NCBI GenBank assembly: GCA_947175975.1 | Contig: CAMWOX010000108.1 | Coordinates: 1-5,861 of the forward strand | DNA: 5,861 nt | Direction: 5' to 3' | DNA from: an uncultured Ruminococcus sp. | GTDB taxonomy: Bacteria > Bacillota > Clostridia > Oscillospirales > Ruminococcaceae | In this document: one piece after another, positions 1-4,185 of the stretch | Layout of the letters: every line of letters starts with the position of its first letter | How positions within the stretch are numbered: the stretch's first letter is position 1 | Position numbers and translations under genes: made by a program | Notes under the pieces: model-generated | What the model was told of the DNA's origin: nothing | Seen by the model: the letters and a program-made list of their open reading frames with translations, nothing else | Databases searched by the model: none

Positions 1-1
1 G

Positions 2-115
2 ACAAATGCTGACACTGACCAGGACGGCAAGATCACGTTGTCGGATTCTATGAATATCCTGAAATTGCTTGTGCATCTGCTCGCACAGGAAGATTTTCCG
101 ATTCAGGCAGAATAA
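2..115 (+). CDS. C-terminal end of a dockerin type I protein (5' truncated by window)
   Basis: Only the last 37 codons are visible, entering from the left edge and ending at TAA. The peptide begins TNADTDQDGKITLSD, which carries the calcium-loop pattern of a dockerin repeat: Asp at loop positions 1, 3, 5 and 12 (fragment residues 4, 6, 8, 15) and Gly at position 6. A hydrophobic helix follows (SMNILKLLVHLL). This matches the second F-hand repeat of a type I dockerin, the calcium-dependent module that plugs secreted enzymes into cohesins of a scaffoldin. Such proteins are exported and are normally glycoside hydrolases or other fibre-degrading enzymes, but the catalytic part is outside the window, so its activity is unknown. 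Loop positions 10-11, often used for cohesin specificity, are Leu-Ser. A generic EF-hand protein is a less likely alternative. Confidence 0.72.
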   Translation, partial: TNADTDQDGKITLSDSMNILKLLVHLLAQEDFPIQAE

Positions 116-121
116 ATCATC

Positions 122-159
122 AAAAAAATCCCGGAAATCTGTTTCAGATCTCCGGGATT
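122..159 (-). terminator. Intrinsic terminator of the rpmG-secE-nusG-rplK-rplA operon
   Basis: The arms 127-135 (AATCCCGGA) and 151-159 (TCCGGGATT) are perfectly complementary. After one mismatch five more pairs form (137-141 with 145-149), closing a 3-nt loop. On the minus strand the hairpin is followed by seven T residues (complement of A122-A128), the classical intrinsic terminator shape, 18 bases past the rplA stop codon. On the plus strand the trailing sequence is not T-rich, so it should work mainly for rplA. It may still help end the convergent dockerin transcript. Confidence 0.85.
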
Positions 160-176
160 CTGTGTAGTGATAATAA

Positions 177-872
177 TTATACACCGTATTTTGCAGTCGC
201 AACCGGAACACCAGGTCCCATTGTGGATGTGACTGTGCAGGATTTCAGATAAGTTCCCTTTGCAGCAGCCGGCTTTGCTTTCACAACAGCTTCCAGCAGT
301 GTGGTAAGGTTCTCATCGAGTTTTTCACAACCAAAAGATGCTTTGCCGATCGGGCAGTGGATGATATTGGTCTTGTCGAGACGGTATTCAATCTTACCGG
401 CTTTTGCCTCTGTGACTGCTTTTGCCACATCCGGTGTGACTGTGCCGGCTTTCGGGTTCGGCATCAGTCCACGAGGACCAAGCACACGACCGAGACGACC
501 AACCAGACCCATCATATCCGGAGATGCAACAACAACATCAAATTCCATCCAGTTTTCTTTCATGATCTTGTCAACGAGATCCTGACCGCCTACATATTCT
601 GCACCGGCAGCCTGTGCAGCTTCGTATTTGTCTTCTTTGCAGAATACGCATACTCTTACCTGTTTGCCTGTACCGTTGGGCAGTACAACTGCACCACGCA
701 CCTGCTGATCTGCGTGACGGGAGTCTACACCCAGACGGATGTGTACTTCGACTGTCTCATCAAATTTTGCTTTGGCATTCTTGCACACCAGATCCAGAGC
801 TTCAGCGGACTCATAGAGCTTTGTGCTGTCAATTGCCTTGCAGCTGTCAACATATTTTTTACCATGTTTCAT
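177..872 (-). CDS. rplA: 50S ribosomal protein L1
   Basis: The 231-residue protein has the usual length for bacterial L1, which forms the mobile L1 stalk on 23S rRNA helices 76-78 and helps release deacylated tRNA from the E site. It begins MKHGKKY, typical of the family. It carries the signature LGRVLGPRGLMPNPKAGTV in domain II (about residues 127-145). The RNA-contact segment STMGPG near the C terminus (216-221) includes Thr217 and Met218, and Phe37 is at a position known to contact RNA in L1. The AGGAGGA ribosome site (883-889) lies 10 bases before the ATG. It is the last gene of the operon, 85 bases after rplK, and a terminator follows 18 bases after its stop. L1 is also a translational repressor of its own mRNA in many bacteria, which fits the structured element just upstream. 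Confidence 0.97.
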   Translation of the reverse strand: MKHGKKYVDSCKAIDSTKLYESAEALDLVCKNAKAKFDETVEVHIRLGVDSRHADQQVRGAVVLPNGTGKQVRVCVFCKEDKYEAAQAAGAEYVGGQDLVDKIMKENWMEFDVVVASPDMMGLVGRLGRVLGPRGLMPNPKAGTVTPDVAKAVTEAKAGKIEYRLDKTNIIHCPIGKASFGCEKLDENLTTLLEAVVKAKPAAAKGTYLKSCTVTSTMGPGVPVATAKYGV

Positions 873-892
873 GATATTAAAATCCTCCTGTA

Positions 893-923
893 GTGGTGAT
901 AGCGGAAGAGATTTCCTCCCACC
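893..923 (-). promoter_or_regulatory. Candidate L1-binding autoregulatory RNA element before rplA
   Basis: Read on the minus strand, this short element ends 3 bases before the rplA Shine-Dalgarno. GGTG (923-920) pairs with CACC (898-895), or GTGG with CCAC in a one-base shift. Above it GGAGGA (919-914) pairs with TCTTCC (909-904) around a 4-nt loop, with one G-U pair. All unpaired bases (GCTAT) sit on the 3' side. Two short helices joined by an asymmetric loop, with a GTGGGAG 5' strand and an ATCACCAC 3' strand, resemble the L1 site of 23S rRNA and L11-L1 mRNAs. Function is inferred from structure and position; no covariation test was possible. Confidence 0.5.
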
Positions 924-957
924 GTATATCGATTACAAAATGAATTGTAAGAAATTT

Positions 958-1383
958 TTAGTCTTTCACAACAACACCCATAGAACGTGCTGTACCGGCA
1001 ATCATGCTCATTGCGGATTCCAGAGAGCCAGCGTTGAGATCTTTCATTTTGGTCTCAGCGATTTTCTGGATTTGTTCTTTTGTGATGGTTGCGACTTTCG
1101 TCTTGTTCGGTACACCAGAACCGCTTTCGATGCCGCAGGCTTTCTTAATCAGAACAGCAGCAGGGGGAGTCTTTGTGATAAAGGAGAAAGAACGGTCTGC
1201 ATAGACAGTGATGACAACCGGAATGATCATGCCGATGTCGTTCTTGGTTCTCTCGTTAAATTCTTTTGTGAATGCCATGATATTCACACCGTGCTGACCT
1301 AATGCAGGACCAACCGGCGGAGCAGGTGTTGCCTTACCTGCGGCAATCTGAAGCTTAATATAGCCAACTACTTTCTGTGCCAT
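958..1383 (-). CDS. rplK: 50S ribosomal protein L11
   Basis: The 141-residue protein has standard L11 length. L11 binds the GTPase-associated region of 23S rRNA at the base of the L7/L12 stalk and is needed for factor-dependent GTPase activation and for RelA-type stringent signalling. The N-terminal domain contains the family hallmark PPVGPALGQHGVNIM (residues 22-36), whose prolines are the thiopeptide-antibiotic contact zone. The C-terminal rRNA-binding domain includes KTPPAAVLIKKA (71-82) and AGTARSMG (129-136). The start is fixed by a GGAGGTG ribosome site (1391-1397) seven bases upstream. It lies between nusG (101-base gap) and rplA (85-base gap), the conserved order. Confidence 0.97.
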   Translation of the reverse strand: MAQKVVGYIKLQIAAGKATPAPPVGPALGQHGVNIMAFTKEFNERTKNDIGMIIPVVITVYADRSFSFITKTPPAAVLIKKACGIESGSGVPNKTKVATITKEQIQKIAETKMKDLNAGSLESAMSMIAGTARSMGVVVKD

Positions 1384-1404
1384 AAATGCACACCTCCATA
1401 ATTT

Positions 1405-1445
1405 GTGGTAAAGGCGGGCAGAAAAGATACTTTCTACTCTCCCAC
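1405..1445 (-). promoter_or_regulatory. Second L1-like leader element, between nusG and rplK
   Basis: On the minus strand GTGG (1445-1442) can pair with CCAC (1408-1405). They enclose a hairpin AGAAA (1435-1431) / TTTCT (1424-1420). The outer strands read AGTGGGAGAG and CTTTACCACA, so the GTGGGAG...ACCAC signature of the element before rplA is repeated here. It ends 7 bases before the rplK Shine-Dalgarno (1391-1397). The inner stem is weaker and the 3' internal strand longer than in the rplA copy. In bacteria where L1 autoregulation is established, the site is commonly before rplK, which supports the interpretation, but this remains inference from sequence. Confidence 0.4.
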
Positions 1446-1484
1446 TTTTGAAAACTTGAAAATATGAAATATCCTGTATTCTGC

Positions 1485-2012
1485 TCAGTCATCCAGCTTA
1501 ACAGCCTGGTGCAGAGCGATTGTTGTCGGTGTTTCACGACCGAACATGCTGACAAGCACTTCAACTTGTTCCTGTTCCAGGTCAATATTTTTGACAATGC
1601 CGGTGAAACCGTCCATGTTTGTACCTGTAAAACGGACTCTGTCGCCAACACGATAGTCCACTTCAATTGCAGGTGCAGAATTGATTCCCATTGCAGCGAC
1701 TTCCTTTTCAGAAAGAGGAGTCGGCTGTGATCCGGGGCCAACAAAGCCCGTCACACCTCTGGTGTTGCGTACCACTGCCCAGGAATCGTCTGTATAGATC
1801 ATTTTGACCAGCACATAGCCGGGAAATGTCTTACGTTCGTATTCTTTTTTCTTTCCGTCAACGAATTCCGTAACATGTTCCGTAGGGATCTGCACTTCCT
1901 GGATCTGGTCATGCAGTTTACGGTTTTCCACGACTTTCTTGATGTTCTGTTCCACTTTGTTCTCGTAACCTGAATAGGTGTGAACGACATACCATCTTGC
2001 AGTATCTGCCAT
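1485..2012 (-). CDS. nusG: Transcription termination/antitermination factor NusG
   Basis: The 175-residue protein fits the usual bacterial NusG size. NusG binds the RNA polymerase clamp helices beside the exiting DNA and, through its C-terminal domain, couples to ribosomal S10 or Rho; in Gram-positives it also modulates pausing. The NGN domain spans about residues 5-110, with WYVVHTYSGYENKV (7-20), FPGYVLVKM (63-71) and VRNTRGVTGFVG (81-92). The C-terminal KOW domain spans about 120-174, with VGDRVRFTG and the GFTGIV turn. An AAAGGGG ribosome site (2021-2027) lies 8 bases before the ATG. It follows secE after 36 bases, the conserved secE-nusG pairing. Confidence 0.97.
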   Translation of the reverse strand: MADTARWYVVHTYSGYENKVEQNIKKVVENRKLHDQIQEVQIPTEHVTEFVDGKKKEYERKTFPGYVLVKMIYTDDSWAVVRNTRGVTGFVGPGSQPTPLSEKEVAAMGINSAPAIEVDYRVGDRVRFTGTNMDGFTGIVKNIDLEQEQVEVLVSMFGRETPTTIALHQAVKLDD

Positions 2013-2048
2013 GTGAAAAGCCCCTTTCTGAATAGAAAATGTTACAGA

Positions 2049-2357
2049 TTACTGATTGCCGGCAAGATTCAGCAGGAATTTAACAAGTTCCAGCAGACCA
2101 GTATCGAGAAGCCCGACAAAGAGGCTTGCAACTACGATCGTACCGAGAACAATACCGGAGTTGACCATAACAGTATGTTTTTTCGGCCAGGTCACATTGT
2201 TGAACTCAATTTTGAGATCTTTGAACCATTTGCCGACACCACCGGATTTTTTATCTGCTTTGTCTTTTTTGCCGGATGCTTCCGTTTTTTCTTTTTTCGA
2301 TTTTTTTGCCTTTTTTTCTTCTTTTTCGTCCAGAGCGTCCTTTTTTTCTTTCGCCAT
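2049..2357 (-). CDS. secE: Preprotein translocase subunit SecE with a lysine-rich N-terminal extension
   Basis: SecE is the small clamp subunit of the SecYEG channel. The C-terminal 60 residues are the conserved unit: an amphipathic helix ending KIEFNNVTWPKK (49-60), then one transmembrane helix (about 64-84), the single-span form usual in Gram-positives. The first 40 residues are not typical of minimal SecE: 16 are lysine, mixed with Glu and Asp. The next Met is residue 64, inside the membrane span, so there is no shorter plausible start. The GGAGGT site (2366-2371) 8 bases upstream supports the long form. It lies 16 bases after rpmG and 36 before nusG. The Lys-rich tail should be cytoplasmic; its function is not evident. 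Confidence 0.93.
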   Translation of the reverse strand: MAKEKKDALDEKEEKKAKKSKKEKTEASGKKDKADKKSGGVGKWFKDLKIEFNNVTWPKKHTVMVNSGIVLGTIVVASLFVGLLDTGLLELVKFLLNLAGNQ

Positions 2358-2373
2358 GCGTCAAGACCTCCGT

Positions 2374-2523
2374 TTACTTGGTTTCTTTGTGCAGTGTGTG
2401 TTTCCGGCAGAATTTGCAGTGTTTGTTCATTTCGATACGATCCGGGTCATTTTTCTTGTTTTTCTTTGTCACATAATTGCGACGCTTGCACTCAGTACAA
2501 GCCAAAGTTACTTTCACTCTCAT
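2374..2523 (-). CDS. rpmG: 50S ribosomal protein L33, four-cysteine zinc-binding type
   Basis: This 49-residue gene is short but clear. It starts MRVKVTLACTECKRRNY and ends KHTLHKETK, typical of L33. Cys9/Cys12 and Cys36/Cys39 form two CxxC knuckles, so this is the zinc-ribbon paralogue type (C+), not the cysteine-free type some bacteria substitute under zinc limitation. L33 sits on the large subunit near the E site. An AGGAGG site (2531-2536) lies 7 bases before the ATG. It is the first gene of the operon; its TAA is only 16 bases before secE, and the secE ribosome site begins right after it. The order rpmG-secE-nusG-rplK-rplA is conserved in bacteria. Confidence 0.95.
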   Translation of the reverse strand: MRVKVTLACTECKRRNYVTKKNKKNDPDRIEMNKHCKFCRKHTLHKETK

Positions 2524-2551
2524 TGCGGCACCTCCTGAATAGAATTACTTC

Positions 2552-2573
2552 CGCCGGCTTGTCCGGCGTTTTT
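2552..2573 (+). terminator. Possible plus-strand (antisense) terminator inside the rpmG leader
   Basis: CGCCGG (2552-2557) and CCGGCG (2563-2568) are perfect complements around CTTGT, and on the plus strand T2569-T2573 follow directly. This is the shape of an intrinsic terminator for rightward transcription, yet no plus-strand gene lies to its left after the dockerin gene. On the minus strand the same hairpin is preceded by A residues and followed by GAAGTAATT, so there it is a leader hairpin just before the rpmG ribosome site. Which role matters cannot be decided from sequence. Confidence 0.35.
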
Positions 2574-2606
2574 GCCTCCCTCAGTTTGCACGAGGATGAA
2601 AAGGCA
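2552..2606 (-). promoter_or_regulatory. Structured 5' leader of the rpmG operon mRNA
   Basis: The leader from the predicted start (about 2634) to the rpmG ATG is roughly 110 bases and contains consecutive hairpins. The first is a nested stem: TGCCT (2606-2602) with AGGCA (2577-2573), enclosing CCTC (2595-2592) with GAGG (2582-2579). The second is CGCCGG (2568-2563) with CCGGCG (2557-2552), which ends 15 bases before the AGGAGG site. The folds are visible by eye, but I do not recognise the leader as a named riboswitch or ribosomal-protein leader family. Confidence 0.35.
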
Positions 2607-2609
2607 CAC

Positions 2610-2639
2610 AAAAAATACCCCCTGCAAAAGAGGTATTTT
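2610..2639 (-). terminator. Terminator-like hairpin overlapping the rpmG transcription start
   Basis: On the minus strand AAAATACCTC (2639-2630) pairs with GGGGTATTTT (2621-2612; one G-T pair) around an 8-nt loop, and the 3' side continues as a T6 run (2615-2610). This could end transcripts of the XRE gene, whose stop codon lies about 50 bases earlier. However, the operon promoter lies between that stop and the hairpin, and the predicted start (about 2634) falls inside the 5' arm. RNA started there keeps only about half of the stem. The core is short and AT-rich, so efficiency is uncertain. Confidence 0.45.
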
Positions 2640-2640
2640 C

Positions 2641-2669
2641 AGTATAGCATATTTTTAAAAATTTGTCAA
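2641..2669 (-). promoter_or_regulatory. Promoter of the rpmG-secE-nusG-rplK-rplA operon
   Basis: On the minus strand a perfect -35 TTGACA (2669-2664) is followed by a 17-base spacer and the -10 TATACT (2646-2641). A TG two bases before the -10 (TGC-TATACT) makes it an extended -10. The predicted start is about 2634. It sits only 19 bases after the XRE stop codon, and the near-consensus form suits a highly expressed ribosomal operon. Confidence 0.85.
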
Positions 2670-2688
2670 GCATTTTTTTCTTGATTTT

Positions 2689-3246
2689 TTAGTTTTCGGG
2701 ATTAAAATTTGCCAGCTTTGAATAATAATTACTGAGATACTGTGCCAGCTGGGAAAGCAGCTGGTTTGCCTGGGCGGCACGGGCAGAATTGGCATAGATA
2801 CCACGGGACGCTTCTAAAGATGCAAATCTAGCATGGGAAATGGCAGACTGGAGCTGTTCTGTCTGGGTGGATTCTGAAAATGCTCTGGCAAGCTCCAGAT
2901 GGGCAATACTGCAAAGTGCATGGAGTTCATCTGCAAAGATTCCCTCCGGCTGAACGGAATCCAGAAATTCCTGGTATTTTTGATCCTGCAATAATTTTTT
3001 GACATTCTGAAATTGCTGTAATTCTGAATTTTGTTCAAAACTGCCGGATTCAGAAACCAGTTTTTCCATGGGAATCTCCAGAACACCGGACAAATATTCA
3101 AGTGTTTTCATTGAGGGTGTGGCAGAGCCGCTTTCAATCAGACTGAGCATATTTCTTGTAATAAAATTTCCGGCGACATCACTCTGTGTCATTTTTTTTG
3201 CAAGCCTTGCCGTTTTTAATCTTCGTCCGAGTTCTGTATTATCCAT
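2689..3246 (-). CDS. XRE-family helix-turn-helix regulator with helical C-terminal domain
   Basis: This 185-residue protein starts with a HTH_3 (Cro/CI-like) DNA-binding domain at about residues 5-62. The recognition region is TQSDVAGNFITRNMLSLIESG (20-40), followed by ATPSMKTLEYLSGVLEIP, the usual fourth and fifth helices. Residues about 72-180 are predicted all-helical, with alternating Ala/Leu-rich segments that resemble short TPR-like repeats, probably for dimerisation or ligand sensing. It is too short for a full RRNPP-type TPR domain. The ATG has an AAAGGA site (3259-3264) at a rather long 12-base spacing, overlapped by the palindrome AGGATCATCCT (3252-3262, plus strand). It diverges from the YuaF-like/flotillin operon, and the same inverted repeat occurs in both promoters, so autoregulation plus control of that operon is a reasonable inference. 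The effector is unknown. Confidence 0.88.
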   Translation of the reverse strand: MDNTELGRRLKTARLAKKMTQSDVAGNFITRNMLSLIESGSATPSMKTLEYLSGVLEIPMEKLVSESGSFEQNSELQQFQNVKKLLQDQKYQEFLDSVQPEGIFADELHALCSIAHLELARAFSESTQTEQLQSAISHARFASLEASRGIYANSARAAQANQLLSQLAQYLSNYYSKLANFNPEN

Positions 3247-3291
3247 AAAACAGGATCATCCTTTCGTATGCATTTTGGAAAGTTCTTGAAA

Positions 3292-3308
3292 TGTAAATGT
3301 TGTTTACA
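3292..3308. promoter_or_regulatory. Operator 1: inverted repeat TGTAAA-N5-TTTACA downstream of the XRE promoter
   Basis: TGTAAATGTTGTTTACA is a perfect 6-bp inverted repeat with a 5-base centre, giving 11-bp half-site spacing, one helical turn, as expected for a dimeric HTH protein. It lies about 7 to 23 bases after the predicted start of the leftward XRE transcript. A near-identical copy is at 3465-3481 on the divergent promoter. Assignment to the XRE protein is inference. Confidence 0.6.
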
Positions 3309-3321
3309 AGTGATAGAATCT

Positions 3322-3350
3322 ATTATAGCATAAATCCGTAGAAATTGCAA
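3322..3350 (-). promoter_or_regulatory. Promoter of the XRE regulator gene
   Basis: On the minus strand the -35 is TTGCAA (3350-3345), the spacer 17 bases, and the -10 a perfect TATAAT (3327-3322) preceded by TGC, an extended -10. The predicted start is about 3315, giving a leader of about 70 bases that contains operator 1. Upstream of the -35 is CAAAAAGCAC, shared almost exactly with two other promoters in the window. Confidence 0.8.
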
Positions 3351-3430
3351 GTGCTTTTTGTAAATTATTTGAAATGATTTGAATTTGTTTTTTGTTTCTG
3401 GTTATTTTACAGGAAAATCACAAAAAACAC

Positions 3431-3459
3431 TTGACAAAACGCTGAAATTATGGTATGAT
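3431..3459 (+). promoter_or_regulatory. Housekeeping-type promoter of the YuaF-like/flotillin operon
   Basis: A perfect -35 TTGACA (3431-3436), 17-base spacer and -10 TATGAT (3454-3459) with a preceding TGG form an extended -10 promoter. The start should be about 3466, inside operator 2 (3465-3481), so a bound repressor would block the start point directly. CAAAAAACAC lies immediately before the -35. Confidence 0.82.
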
Positions 3460-3468
3460 AAATTCGTA
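3443..3468 (+). promoter_or_regulatory. Possible overlapping ECF (SigW-like) promoter
   Basis: TGAAAT (3443-3448), 16 bases, then CGTA (3465-3468) resembles the SigW pattern TGAAAC-N16-CGTA. In Bacillus subtilis the equivalent yuaF-floT operon is known to be SigW-controlled. The match is imperfect because the conserved AAC of the -35 reads AAT here. The CGTA coincides with the one base that makes operator 2 differ from operator 1. It may be chance. Confidence 0.3.
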
Positions 3469-3481
3469 AACTAAATTTACA
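3465..3481. promoter_or_regulatory. Operator 2: CGTAAA-N5-TTTACA at the YuaF-like/flotillin operon start
   Basis: CGTAAACTAAATTTACA repeats the half-sites and 5-base spacing of the copy at 3292-3308, with a single base change (C for T) in the left arm. It begins 5 bases after the -10 and covers the predicted start point. The two copies face the two divergent promoters, a common layout for a regulator controlling itself and its neighbour. Confidence 0.6.
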
Positions 3482-3509
3482 TCATTTTTTATGACAGGAG
3501 GGATTCCTG

Positions 3510-4148
3510 ATGCTGGAGTGGTGGGATAGTCTCAGCGAAATGCTGAAAGTTCTGTACTGTATTGCGATTCCATCTACATTGATTTTATTATTGCAGTTGT
3601 TATTAACCATGTTCGGCGGTCATCAGGATACCGGGGTGGAATTTTCTGATACATCCGGGATCGATGATCTGGATCTCGATTTTGACGGTGATGCATCCGG
3701 CGATATGGATTTTGTTGCTGACGGCGGCAATCCTGCGGATTTTGCCACACTCAAATTACTGACCTTGCAGACAATTGTCACATTCCTTGCCGTTTTCGGT
3801 TGGGTATCTATTATCTGCATTAGCTCCGGGTTATATTATCTGGTAGGAATTTTAATCGGGATTCAGTGTGGTTTATGCATGATGCTTCTTGTTGCAAAGA
3901 TGGTACAGATGTCAGCTAAACTTGCCGAAAACGGAACATTGAATCTGAAAAATGCAATCGGCGAGACGGCAACAGTCTATCTGACAATCCCTGCAAAGAG
4001 CAACGGCACAGGCAAGATCACCATGCAATTACAGGGAAGATTCTGCGAACTGGATGCTGTGAATGCCGGCTCAAAAGCCATCCCGACAGGCACGCAAGTC
4101 TTAGTGACGGATATTGTCAGCGATATTCTTGTAGTAGAAGAATGCTGA
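3510..4148 (+). CDS. YuaF-like membrane protein with NfeD/OB-fold C-terminal domain
   Basis: This 212-residue protein is probably the flotillin partner of the YuaF/NfeD-short type. Visible parts: a first hydrophobic helix (about 13-35); a strongly acidic loop (40-72, 11 Asp and 1 Glu) including DDLDLDFDGDASGDMD; two further membrane helices (about 83-105 and 107-131); then a soluble, strand-rich tail (about 140-212) with NAIGETATVYLTIP and GTQVLVTDIVSDILVVEE, consistent with the small OB fold of NfeD-like proteins. The serine-protease domain of long NfeD proteins is absent. An AGGAGG site (3496-3501) lies 8 bases before the ATG. The flotillin gene follows after 37 bases, so the two are co-transcribed. 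In B. subtilis YuaF acts with FloT in membrane microdomains. The assignment rests on architecture and synteny, because overall sequence similarity in this family is low. Confidence 0.78.
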   Translation: MLEWWDSLSEMLKVLYCIAIPSTLILLLQLLLTMFGGHQDTGVEFSDTSGIDDLDLDFDGDASGDMDFVADGGNPADFATLKLLTLQTIVTFLAVFGWVSIICISSGLYYLVGILIGIQCGLCMMLLVAKMVQMSAKLAENGTLNLKNAIGETATVYLTIPAKSNGTGKITMQLQGRFCELDAVNAGSKAIPTGTQVLVTDIVSDILVVEEC

Positions 4149-4185
4149 TAGATATTTAGATTATTTTACTTAAGGAGAGATTTTT

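Noticed and set aside
301..1302. Long plus-strand open frames opposite rplA and rplK (301-585, 357-893, 614-874, 823-1302)
   Set aside because: They lie antisense to unmistakable L1 and L11 genes, have Cys/Phe-rich implausible compositions and no fitting ribosome sites.
1355..1744. Minus-strand 129-residue open frame overlapping nusG and rplK ends
   Set aside because: It is an out-of-frame reading of nusG and the nusG-rplK gap; no family resemblance and no upstream ribosome site.
1980..2684. Plus-strand 234-residue open frame opposite secE and rpmG
   Set aside because: The Phe-rich protein is the antisense reading of the Lys-rich SecE codons, which explains its runs of Phe; secE and rpmG are certain.
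3252..3262. Palindrome AGGATCATCCT over the XRE ribosome site
   Set aside because: A one-base centre cannot fold as an RNA hairpin without losing most pairs, and a single copy gives no support as an operator.
3359..3411. Additional half-sites TGTAAA (3359-3364) and TTTACA (3406-3411) between the divergent promoters
   Set aside because: Neither has a matching partner arm at the 5-base spacing, so they are not counted as operators.
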